Below, piece by piece: positions 1 to 18,278 of a DNA stretch of 64,000 nucleotides. Both the position numbers and the translations under genes were made by a program. Every line of letters starts with the position of its first letter. The stretch's first letter is position 1. The notes under the pieces were generated by a model that saw only the letters and a program-made list of their open reading frames with translations, had not been told where the DNA came from and ran no database searches. Origin of the DNA: Odiellus spinosus. Lineage: Eukaryota > Arthropoda > Arachnida > Opiliones > Phalangiidae. The stretch is taken from the NCBI GenBank assembly GCA_963920705.1, contig OY987225.1, forward strand, positions 28,643,538 to 28,707,537. Reading direction: 5' to 3'.

Positions 1-6
1 TTTTAA

Positions 7-6943
<6,937 letters not shown>

Positions 6944-9562
6944 ACGTTTTAAGTAAAACTTAGCTTATACGCTAATAGGGAGGGGTATTCATTTTTTTAT
7001 ACGCATAAATTAAAATTTACTTCAAACTAAATTGAAAGTATAATTCAATAGATAATTTTTATCTAGCAATCGAGTTAAGAGCTTCCAAAATGCTCTGATA
7101 TATCTTCCCAAAGATGGCTGTCCGTAAATTTGAATCCTAGTTTTCTTTCAAATTGTTAAAATCACGCGAACCAATCACTACGGAAATTGAAATGGGAATC
7201 AAACTATCGCAGCCTTTTTAGGGGATGAAATCAACCTTCAGAGAAAAATTGAGAGAGTATTTATATTCCTCATTCCAGTGCCTTAATTAAAATAATTAAA
7301 ATAAACCCTTAAATAAACTAATGGAATTTACGTGCCTTTGGGAAAAAACGGAAAAAAAAACCTGTGAAATAAGAGATGCTGAGCTCAAAAAGCTAACGGT
7401 AAAAAAATAAAATACTATATTTTATAAAGGATCAAAACATTTACAATTTACACGTTTCAACGAGTCTTTTTTTCTTGTTAAAAAGTATTTGCCTCTCAAC
7501 CATGAACCCTTTTTCAGAACTCTTTTTAAGTGAAAAAGGTCATAATCTTGAAGTGAAATATTGGTGAATTTAAAAAAAAGGATTTAAAAAAAGATTTTTT
7601 GCATGTTAATTGTTTTTTGTTGCAAAAAAGTTATCATAGCAGACGTATATATATAGAGTTGAGTGCACATTCATTATTTTAACGACATTTTAGTGGTTTT
7701 ATAGCTCTGTTTTATTATTATAATTTTTTTTCCGAACTTCAATCTCAACTCCTGTGTATGTCATTCCATTTTTACACTGTTGGGAATTTATCTTTAAATA
7801 CACACACACATAAACACACGCGCGTGCGCAAGATGGCGTTCTTTCGCAAATTAAACAAACAATCGTGTTAATTTCTCTCTCGGAAGTTCATTCGCTGTTG
7901 TAAATTATTCGCTTAATTAAAAAAAATATATTTTAAAAGAGCGTTGAGGGCAACTTAACAAAACATTGTTTTTCTTTTCAAAATATTAAAATTAAAAACG
8001 CATTGGGATCAAAAAAAAAAAATTAAAATGGGACTTGAATTACACGCACTTATTACGATTGACGCAATTAAAAAATATTTTTTAAAATTTAAATGAATTT
8101 TTATGAAAAGAAAAACCAGTTAATATTCGATAAAATTTAATTTAGTTGGTGTTTTAGCCAATTTTTTTTTTTGTTATGCCTATTTGTGTCGAGAAATAAG
8201 AGAGAGATAAGAGTATCGTTGACATTTTTTGTATTATGTGCCAAAGGTTTACGTATTTGTTGGACTAAGGAATTTAAATATAAAAATACTGGCCTCGCGC
8301 GTCTCTCGCTACCCTGTAATTGCTCCGTTAAATACTTTAACGCAATGCGAATGAGCAAGCAGTTTGTAGTTTACATTATCATTAACTATAATGAAGATAC
8401 AGTACTTGGTATGATTTTATTAAAATCGTGGCTTAAGTACGCTTAGAATTCAAACTAATCCCCTTTATTCGCACAAAAGCAAGGATGATTAAATGAAATG
8501 TACCTAAGAATAGTTCTTTTTGAAGTTTTTCACATTTTTTTGCTCGAAACCAAGCGCAAAACTACGTCTTAATATTTAAAGGAAAGGTGAATTGGAAAAT
8601 GAAGAGCTTTATTTCTTGTATCGATTCTATTATGAAAAAATATTGACACATTCGGGAAAGGTCTCTCTGAATTATGCAAAACGTTCAAAAGATTCAGATT
8701 TTGACATTGAATTAAAAGGGGAACCTCAGTCTAATCAAAATACTCCCCACCTTTGGCTTCGTTAAAAATTACCTACACGTGCTTTTAAAACATGATTGGG
8801 CGCGTGAAAAAAGTGCAGCAGCACAATGAGATAGCAAAGTCCTTTACTACTACTTTATATGCAGAATTAAATCAATTAATAAAAGAACCAAAAAAAATTT
8901 CTTCACCCTCCCTTTAATAATTTGACGTATGACTTTTCTCAGATGCGAATTGAAATGAATAATCTAGAATTTCAAAATGTAAATTCCAAATACTTTAATT
9001 TCACTGAATTGAATCGCGACGTCAAAAATAGCATTCCAGGGTACATGTATATTAATCCAAGTTGCTCAAAACACAGGTTGCCTTAAAAAAACTAACTCTT
9101 CCTTCAACTAACTTTTGAATAAAAGTCTTCCGGTAAACGCGACAAATAAAATAACATGACGTGAGTGACAAAATAATGCGGTACTAGCTCAGGGACGTAC
9201 TTTTTACTGTATAAAATGATTCGTATATCAATATAAAAGTTTGGATTGTTTATCCGTTAAAAATATTGAAAGTTGATCCCCAAATGCCCGTATTTCGTGC
9301 CTTTTTTTTGTTGTTGTTTATAAAATTAAAACTTTTCGAGGTAGCTACTGTAAATGCGTGTTAATTTTTACGGCATATTGTTGAAAACTGAAAGTGTAAA
9401 AGTGCCAAAACTGGAAGAGAGAAAAAAAGAAAAGAAAAAACCAAAAGGCAACTAATTTAGAGGCACTTTTTTTTTTTTACATTACAAGAGTCTGCGGAGG
9501 CTGAAAATATTTATATATGGATTTTTTTTGGCTTTACTGGTAAGCTGGGTACGTTGATTGCC

Positions 9563-9840
9563 GTAGGAATGAGAGGTGGTGTGTTGTGTAATTTCCATAT
9601 TAATATAGTAAGATTACGCTAAGGCGGATGCACGCAGACGTTGCAACGCGACTATTGAGCCAGCAACTTGGCGTTTAAATTTATTCGCGAAGTTTGGTGA
9701 GGTTCCCAATTTTCGACCAACATATATGGCAAATCAAGCGATTTTTCACTTCATTGCGCATCCGTCATCTTAGTCTCACTTTTTTTGGGTACTACGTTAG
9801 TGACACGTTTTTGATACGAAACACCACCTCTCATACGTCC
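9563..9840. repeat. inverted-repeat remnant, possible MITE
   Basis: ATGAGAGGTGGTGT near 9570 pairs with ACACCACCTCTCAT near 9821. Inner segments (GCTAAGGCGGATG near 9618 and GCGCATCCGTCATCTTAG near 9755) also partly pair. No target duplication could be assigned. Confidence 0.4.
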
Positions 9841-10245
9841 TTGAGTAAACTTATTGTGACGGTAATCTGTCCCTGCCCATCCTCTATAAATCAATCATCA
9901 CCCTCAATCATTGTGATATACACTGTTTTAATTTTTTGATCTGTACTACTACTAGGGTATTACTCGGGTTACGGTCATCTTAATTTTTAGGAATTTTTAA
10001 ACTGTCTATAGTTGGACATTATCATCATTATTTTACCTATATTTTAGGCAATATTTTGGTAGACGGAAATTAAATACAATTTGAGAATGAATTTTTAAAA
10101 CAGTCTGTACAATAAGAATTTTAAATTGAACTGAACGTGAAAAAAACAAATGTAAATATTGTTTGTTGCTCCTGTATTCGTGTTTTTTGTCTTTTAAAAA
10201 CAAAAAAAAAAAAATCAACAGGGAAATGGTATTAATCCTTGTGTA

Positions 10246-10251
10246 AATAAA
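10246..10251 (+). terminator. candidate yki poly(A) signal AATAAA
   Basis: AATAAA is followed within 20-30 bases by a T-rich tract, 3.3 kb past the yki stop and upstream of the convergent RPB5 gene. Its assignment to yki is inferred from orientation only; other AATAAA hexamers occur nearer the stop. Confidence 0.35.
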
Positions 10252-10751
10252 ACTTTTTTGTCAGTTAAGTTTTTTTTTTTTTTTTTTTTTTTTTTTGTGA
10301 TCTCGGAAAAAATACAACCCAAAAAAATTAGAGGGCTTTGACAGTAAAGACTGTGAAACTTCCTATCATGAGATTTGGTATTCATCCTTGTTAGTCTGAA
10401 GAGGTCTTGGGGAAGTCTTTCTGGTGTCTATGAAGTCTTTCAGTATGTCAAGAAGTCTTCAAGACTTCACCTAGACTTTTTTAGTGTTCTTGAGGACCTT
10501 TTCAGATCAAACTAACTTTTTTGAGTAAGCGCAAATTCAAAATTTTGACGCCCAAGCTCGCTTTTTAGAAGCAAATGTCTCCTACTAGTTTAAGGGGGCC
10601 TTAGCTACTTCCTCCTATTTACTTCTGTTTTTAGTAAATGAATAAGCCTGGCTCCATTCATAAAGTTACTTCAATGATGTCAGAGCAGAGATCATAAAAT
10701 GTGGATTTTTCCAAACAAGTAATAAGCCAAATTTTGATAAAAAGTTTTTAT

Positions 10752-10757
10752 TTTATT
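10752..10757 (-). terminator. RPB5 poly(A) signal
   Basis: TTTATT on the + strand (AATAAA on the coding strand) lies about 60 bases past the RPB5 stop codon, a normal distance for a short 3'UTR. Confidence 0.65.
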
Positions 10758-10815
10758 GAAAGTAAAAAATTGCAACTTAAAACAAAGTAAAAGAAGTCTG
10801 AAGTAACATTAGATA

Positions 10816-11843
<1,028 letters not shown>

Positions 11844-13928
11844 ATGAATAAATTTGATTTATTTGATAAAGAATTTGCAAATATAGTTGCCAAAAGGTGT
11901 GAAGAAGTTTACATGAAACTTCCCAAATCAGGAAAACCGATATCTAATAAGGAATGGACACTACTAGCAGGAATTTTAGTAACTAAAAGTGGTAAACAAG
12001 ATGGTAAGCATTTTTCTTTCTGTTTCATGGGTCCTGCCCTGCGGTCATAATAACCAATTATTTAAAACAGAACCAATTGTGATTGCACTTGCGACGGGTA
12101 CAAAATGTTTGGGTAAATCAAAGCTAAGTGACAGTGGAAGCCTTGTAAGCGACTGTCACGCAGAAATCCTGTGTCGAAAATCTTTTATTAAATATATGAA
12201 TAATGAGATTCGACTACTCCTTAATGAGGAAGCTTCAGAGATACTGATGACTTCGAACGAAATAAAACATAAGTTTACTTTGAAACCTGGCGTGCAATTT
12301 CATTTGTACATCAGTCATACTCCTTGCGGAGATGCGTCGATATTTACCAAACCTTGCCAAGAGTTAGGATCTCATAAACGAACACTCGAAGATGATGAAA
12401 ATCATATTAGTAAACGTATGAAAATATCAGATGAGGAGTGTAAACCCCTAGCAGATATTTATAGAACTGGCGCCAAATGCCTTCCTGTAGCGGGTCAACC
12501 TGTAGATCCTAAACTCCCCGGTGACCAATATCATGTTGTTGGAGTAACTAGAACAAAACCAGGGAGGGGCGACCCAACCTTATCCATGTCATGCAGTGAC
12601 AAAATAGCGAGATGGAATGTTTGCGGGATTCAAGGAGCCTTACTTATGAGGTTTCTATATAAGCCCATTTATCTATCCAGTTTGATAATTGGTAACTGCC
12701 CATTTGATAAAATGGCTCTCAAACGAGCTCTCATTGATAGAACTCGAAAACTTCCCGATGAACTTCCTTCCGGATACAATTTAGCTCTTCCAGAGTTATT
12801 GAAATCTGATTTTTCTTTTATAAGTTCTAAAGAAAAACTGCAAAATGTCAAAGCTGTTCCATCTAGTTCAGGTTATATATTTATTTTTGGTTTAACGTAA
12901 TATAAGTTTTATATCATATTCTTTCAATTTTCAGCAATTATCTGGTGTAATGTCAAGACTAAACCATTTGAAGTTTGTGTGGATGGCCGAAAACAAGGAG
13001 TTACTGTTAAAAATTTGCATAAACCAACATCTTGGTAAGAAACAATTTTTTTCCTATTGTATTGTATAATAAGTTTTGTTTAATAAATCATTGTTTGATT
13101 TTCACAAGTATCTAATCCAGGGTTGGAAAAAAACCTATTTTTTATAAATAAAATTAATAAAAATGGAGGTGGTTTTAACCAAAGCTAACCGTCAAAGTTT
13201 TGAATCTGGTGAGAAACTGCTGATGAATACACGAAATTGCGGCCAAGATGGTCTCAAATCGTCCTTCCTCTCTCCCGTCGAATCATAGCGTGCCATTTCG
13301 TGTATTCGTTCGCGGTTACTCACCAAGAAACCAAAAATTCAAAGGCTGGGGAGAATAATCAAGAAGTTAAGACACCTGCCCTAATAGGCTTCTTGTTATT
13401 ACATATTTCTTTAGTTTCATGTTGACACTAGAAACCGTTTTGGAAAGGTCAAATTATAAAATCATATAGATTTTTAATAAAAAATACAATTAGCACCTAG
13501 AATAGTCAGTTCGACGCTTCAAAATGGTTTCAAAAATTAAAATGTCAAGTGTGAACATAGCTTTTAACTTTTTAAGGCAAGAAAATCAATTTGTAGCTTC
13601 AAAAGTTCAAATCAAACGAGTGCTTTAGAAATTATATAGCTTAAAAAAATGCCTTTTCCTAAAGGTTATCCGTGTGTAAAGCGAGTTTGTTTAAAGAGCA
13701 TATAGAACTCTGCAAGCTTGTCAAAATGGATAATGGGTAAGAAAGGCTCAGTGTTCTAACGCAATATTTAAAACCAAAAATACTAAAAATGTCGTATTTA
13801 GAAAAATGGAAACATATGCTGAATATAAGGAATCTTCTACCATTTACTGCAAAGTAACAAAATTATTCAAGCAATCATTTCACTGGACTGAGAAACCAAT
13901 TCATTTAAACCAATTTAAAAATGAATAA
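11844..13928 (+). CDS. ADAT1: tRNA-specific adenosine deaminase 1
   Basis: Deaminates A37 to inosine in eukaryotic tRNA-Ala. Coding exons 11844-12003, 12071-12871, 12935-13034, 13665-13736 and 13802-13928 keep phase and give 419 residues. The deaminase core is visible: DCHAEILCRKSF with the zinc-binding His and catalytic Glu of HAE at about residues 83-85, SHTPCGDASIF with the PCG cysteine, and MSCSDKIARWNV with the second zinc-binding Cys, followed by GIQGALL. The C-terminal part of the adenosine-deaminase/editase domain continues through IIWCNVKTKPFEVCVDGRKQG to FHWTEKPIHLNQFKNE. The start at 11844 is the first ATG giving the conserved N-terminus (FANIVAKRCEEVYMKLP). The gene is convergent with GABARAPL2. 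Confidence 0.93.
13208..13325. repeat. inverted-repeat remnant in ADAT1 intron 3
   Basis: GGTGAGAAACTGC followed by GAATACACGAAATTGC pairs imperfectly with CATTTCGTGTATTCG followed by GGTTACTCACC. It is probably a decayed MITE. No target duplication is assigned. Confidence 0.4.
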
Positions 13929-13929
13929 A
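13924..13929 (+). terminator. AATAAA overlapping the ADAT1 stop codon
   Basis: The last ADAT1 codons read GAATAAAC, so the TAA stop lies inside an AATAAA hexamer. If used, the mRNA would have almost no 3'UTR. Confidence 0.4.
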
Positions 13930-14028
13930 CTCAGCTTAATCACACTTTTAAAATAGTACTTTTATTAAGAAATTTACATTATGTTTACCCTATGGGAAAT
14001 TGTTTTCTTTGGCAGATAATTTTGTTCA

Positions 14029-14034
14029 TTTATT
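14029..14034 (-). terminator. GABARAPL2 poly(A) signal
   Basis: TTTATT on the + strand (AATAAA on the coding strand) lies about 120 bases past the GABARAPL2 stop, between the two convergent genes. Confidence 0.55.
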
Positions 14035-14151
14035 GATAAAAATATGTTAAAAATGACTTTTTTTGAAAGCATGATCATAGCGAAATTAAATAACGCGTGA
14101 CAATTAGAGTTGAATTAAGGCACGCAAATGGGACAAAACCTTTCGGTAATT

Positions 14152-15408
14152 TTACAATAGGCCAAAGGTATTTTCTCCACTGTACACAATATATAAAAAT
14201 CCATCTTCATCAACATTTTGCCGATAAACATCACCCATATAGGAGCTAAAAATATATTTTAAATTTAAATTATTTTTCATCAAAATTATAAGCAACTAGA
14301 CACAAAATTGTTCACAATAGTTAAGCACGAGCAAGAGTATATAATATTTAAACCCAAAGTAATAGTTTAGGTCTCAGTTCTTTCCAGAACAGATGTTAGA
14401 TACATTTTAAATATGTGGTAAGTTTTTGGATTATTAAGTCTCGCATCAGCGCCCCCTGGGGTGAAAACACTATCCTGAGCCTAGTGTATCTAGGACTATA
14501 AACAATGGACAACTATCTCAATAGATAAAGACGAATAACAGAGCCTAGTGTTCATAAGAGTCCTCTAACGGCTGTTCCTACTTTTGCCACTGCCCGCCAT
14601 TAGAGGACGCCAGGAGTTTATAAGCAACCCCCTTTAGGCAAAGTGTGAAACATAGTGAAAAACCTTTATATTAAGATAGTTATCCATGGTTATTAGTCTT
14701 AGTTGGTATTAGTCTAGCAACCCATAATGCCTTAATCTCCTCCTCTGAAGGGGAGTGACAATATTCTAATTCCCAAGAGAATTCTAGTTTCTACTACCCA
14801 GCCCTACTTGCCACACTGTTCTGTAAATTATATGGGTCTCTATATCTAGTATTACAGTGTTACTCTTAGGGCAAATTTTTATATACTCGACCAGGGGTGG
14901 TGCTTATTAAGTTGTTAAATTTGCACTGTGAAACTTGTGCCTTTGTTTATAGTTGCATGTCTTTTAAATATATTAATGGTTAATAATTAACCTGGATTGT
15001 GGTAGCATTCGACCGATGAAAAGAAATATTGCTTTTTCTGGAGCTAACTGAATCCTTTTACGAATAATCCACATAAATTGAGCCACGGAAATATCGCATG
15101 GAACTAGGAACTTTTGTTTATCAATGTTTGGAATGGAAGTTCGAGGAGCTTTCTCTACAATCACCTGTAAAGTAGTTACGATTATCAATTAACAATTATC
15201 ATTTACTTTATATTTAATGCACTGCTAAGCTTACGGGTATTCGATCTGGGTATTTATGCTTAATGCTGTTAGATTCTGCTATACGTTCCTCTGAAATTTT
15301 ACAGTTTTTATGAAACAATTACCAGAAAAGTTAATTAAAAATATTATTTGTTTAATTGGTAATTAGTTATTTACCCAAAGTGTGTTGTTCCTTAAATCGC
15401 CAACGCAT
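14152..15408 (-). CDS. GABARAPL2: Atg8-family protein, GABARAPL2/GATE-16 type
   Basis: Ubiquitin-like autophagy protein conjugated to phosphatidylethanolamine on autophagosome membranes. Coding exons 15408-15375, 15290-15235, 15164-14992 and 14245-14152 total 357 nt and give 118 residues, close to the 117 of human GATE-16. The N-terminus [14 protein letters not shown] and the core signature [21 protein letters not shown] and [17 protein letters not shown] match the GATE-16 branch more closely than GABARAP or LC3. The Atg4 cleavage glycine is at position 116 and is followed by Leu-Leu, where human GATE-16 has one Phe. The 34-nt first coding exon was found by matching the conserved start; the spliced frame has no breaks. 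The gene is convergent with ADAT1 and divergent from RBMX2. Confidence 0.92.
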
Positions 15409-16030
15409 TTTTAAAAATGTCCAAAACTTAAAAATATTTATGATGAGGAGGCACACCAGTAGTTCAATGTATCATGTATCCCAAAATAGATATTTTATTT
15501 GCAATTGCAATAGATTAGTAATGTTGATTATTTTACAGATTAAAGGATTGGGGTATATTGCAAATTTGTATTGGAAGTCTAAATATTGTTTTATGACATA
15601 CTCAATACATAGTTTTCAATAAAGGGGAAAATTAAAGTTCTGCCCCCTTCTTACCCCCAGCTCTCCGTTCATTGCAGGGTTGCCAGTTTCCACAGGAGCT
15701 TGTGAGCCCAGCCCAGAGCGGCTCGATGATCCTCGATCAGTTTTATAACTTATAGCCTTTCGCTTCTGGTTCGGTTTGGTCCTGTCGAAACGGTATCAGT
15801 TATTGCCAGATTTCCCATACTAGAAAATACTCATTCTAGAAGATGTTCATGAAAAGTCTTGGGATATTTTAAATCTTTCGGACAATTTCCAATGACCTGT
15901 GCTTATATCCGTTCCTGCCAAGCGATCCGCCCATTCCGTCTTCTGCTAAAGCTTCAAGTTCAACCACTAAGACTAGTTGGCTGCAAAAGTAACAAATAAC
16001 AATACTAAATTGCGAAAAAAGACAAGAATA
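15409..16030. promoter_or_regulatory. divergent spacer between GABARAPL2 and RBMX2
   Basis: This stretch holds the promoters and 5'UTRs of both genes by position. No TATA box or other motif stands out. A short open frame (15356-15622) overlapping the first GABARAPL2 exon on the opposite strand is not supported as a gene. Confidence 0.4.
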
Positions 16031-17327
16031 ATGAACCCTTTGACGTAAGAAGATGTATTATAATAAAACTTAAACTAATCTAAATTAATTTAAATTAATT
16101 TTTATATTAGAAACGTCAAAAATATCACCAAACTAAATGAAAGGGAGATAGCTTTGGGTACTAAAGGTTCTTGGCACGACCAGGTAAGCCTAGCTTATAT
16201 TATAAAAAGTTAAGATTTAATTCTAATTTGAGTAAATTCATTTAGTACAAAGATAGCGCATGGGTTTTTATTGGTGGACTCCCGTATGATTTAACAGAGG
16301 GTGATATAATCTGTGTTTTCTCCCAATTTGGAGAAATTGTCAATGTAAATTTAATCAGGGATAAAAAGTCTGGCAAAACTAAAGGATTTTGTTTCCTGTG
16401 TTACGAAAATCAGAAGAGCACCGTTTTAGCTGTTGATAACTTAAATGGAATTAAGGTTGGTTTTAAACTTAAATTAAATTTTCGTCATCATCTCAAAGAC
16501 AAATTTTTTTCTTTAAGATCCTCGGTAGAACAATAAGAGTTGATCATGTTGCTAACTACAAACCGCCAAAAGAGAGAGAGGATGATGATGAAATTACAAA
16601 ATCATTGTACCTAGAAGGTTGCGCGCCTAAAGTTCCAACTGAATCCCCAGAATTAGAGGAGATCAAACCTAAAACGGATGAGAAAAAGGACAAGGATAAG
16701 AAAAAGAAAAAATCAAAAGGGCGTAAAAAGAAAAAGCGGAAAAAATCTATTAGCCCCTCTGAATCAGAATCATCATCTTCCGAAGAAGAAAAACTTGAAA
16801 TTAAAATTAAAGAAGAAAAGTTAAGTCCTGAATATAATAAATATGATACAATAAATAGAGTAATTGGGCCTGTTAGATCCCCTACTGATGCTAGAAATGA
16901 CAATACCCCGCACTATCAAGATTCAAGAGTAAGACAAAGGGATTCATTTGAACCCAGGGACAGAGAAAGAATTAATGCGAACCGTGAATGGCGAAATGAG
17001 ACACAATTCAGAAGAAACCTTAATTCTAGGGACAGATCTATAGAAAAGAAAGATATTAACTCGAGAGATCAGTCCAGAGATAGAAGAAACAAAAATTCTT
17101 GGGAAAGATCTGCTGAAAGGAGAAACCTTCCTGCTAGGGAGAGATCAACGGAAAGAGACAACAGAAACACGAGGGACCAATCTAGAGAAAGAATGTCATA
17201 TTCTGACCACGCACCTCAAAGCTATAGAGATAAATTTAAAAATTTGAATAGTAATTCGAGAGATAGATCCAGAGAGAGAAGACATAATGATAATGGCAGA
17301 GGAAACTATAAAGATGATAGAAGATGA
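16031..17327 (+). CDS. RBMX2: RNA-binding motif protein X-linked 2 (RRM splicing factor, Ist3/Snu17 family)
   Basis: Component of the spliceosome-associated RES complex by family (yeast Ist3/Snu17). Coding exons 16031-16044, 16111-16183, 16246-16455 and 16518-17327 give 368 residues. The N-terminus [21 protein letters not shown] and the following [20 protein letters not shown] are typical. The single RRM has RNP2 (VFIGGL), the family-specific [19 protein letters not shown], and RNP1 (KGFCFLCY), ending at [17 protein letters not shown]. After about residue 150 comes a Lys-rich segment ([21 protein letters not shown]), an acidic Ser/Glu patch, then an Arg-rich RS-like tail with repeated RDRS/SRDR/ERS blocks. 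The 14-nt first coding exon rests on the conserved MNPLT start. Confidence 0.93.
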
Positions 17328-18278
17328 AAAATTATTAAAAAAGTCTTAATTTTTTATGAATATGTAAATTTGGTGTAATCTTTTCTTAATTGTCGTCTGC
17401 TAAGGTGTTCATCAAGGACTCAATCCTTGATCTCTGAAAAATAATTTTTTTAAAGCTACAGTATCACCATCAACTTGCACAACAGCTCAGGATTTTTGTC
17501 TCTCTTTGGCATTTCTGTTCACAAAGCAGTTTTTGCATTACATGCTGTCTGTGTACTATGCTCATTTTCATTCCTGTCGACGGGATTAGGTTTTCAAAAT
17601 TGCTTAGCTGGAAAAAAAAAGGCTATCGAGGTGTGGCTTCGTATAGGGATTTTACCATCTTGTTATTGGGGGAACTTCGGCGAAACTTGTCACATTTTAG
17701 TTAAGCTTAGATCTATATACGCGCATCTCTACGCGCAATACAGGGGAACTTCCGTTTTTGATTGTAACAACCTAACCGGAAACTCTCTTGTACTAAACTT
17801 TTGGAGCAACATCGTTTTTTAACGCTGCGGCCGCTGCCACTCCTTTTATTTATTCTCTATGTACACATCGACAGATTAGATTATAAATGCGACAGGCGAC
17901 GTAATAGTCATCAAATAGAAGAATACAGTTGTCAATAGGTAAGAAAACAGTTTGAGTATAATATTGCTCTTGGGTTCCCAGTGATAAAATATTTTTCTTA
18001 CAATAATCTTTAACGATAGGCGGTATCAACTGTTTAAGGCTAGTTATTTCGTATATAGGCCTTTGCCAAATTCCGTGGTTGGTTGGGTCTTAGACAAATG
18101 ATTATTTTAGGTAGCAATTTATACCGTTTTCTGTGTCTGAGCGGTGTGTTGCATAAACTTCAGAACTCTGTATATCTTTTATTGGTCTATGGCTATAGTA
18201 TGTATGGAAGCTTTTTAGCACATCTGGCTCTTTAGAAAATTGGACAGGTTCAATTTTACAGTAGTATTATAAGTATAA
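17328..18278 (+). other. RBMX2-Rubicon spacer with probable Rubicon leader exon
   Basis: No coding exon was recognised. A donor CAATAG/GTAAGA at 17938/17939 and an acceptor TTTTACAG at 18261 suggest a non-coding leader exon ending at 17938 spliced to the start-codon exon. The open frame 17475-17822 shows no known domain. Confidence 0.45.

Larger units (their letters stand above)
6944..10815. other. yki 3'UTR and intergenic DNA
   Basis: No convincing gene. The stretch is AT-rich with poly-A/T runs and a short CA/CG alternating tract near 7800-7830. The overlapping short frames at 8137-8446 on both strands are uninformative. yki and RPB5 are convergent, so much of this could be a long yki 3'UTR; a good poly(A) signal occurs at 10246-10251. 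Confidence 0.6.

Noticed and set aside
8137-8446. Overlapping frames on both strands
   Set aside because: They overlap antisense to each other in AT-rich intergenic DNA and have no domain or splice support.
16556-16903. Minus-strand frame over RBMX2
   Set aside because: It is the antisense shadow of the Lys/Glu/Ser-rich part of RBMX2 exon 4.
17475-17822. 115-residue open frame between RBMX2 and Rubicon
   Set aside because: It has no recognised family. The area is better explained as 3'UTR/5'UTR and promoter DNA.
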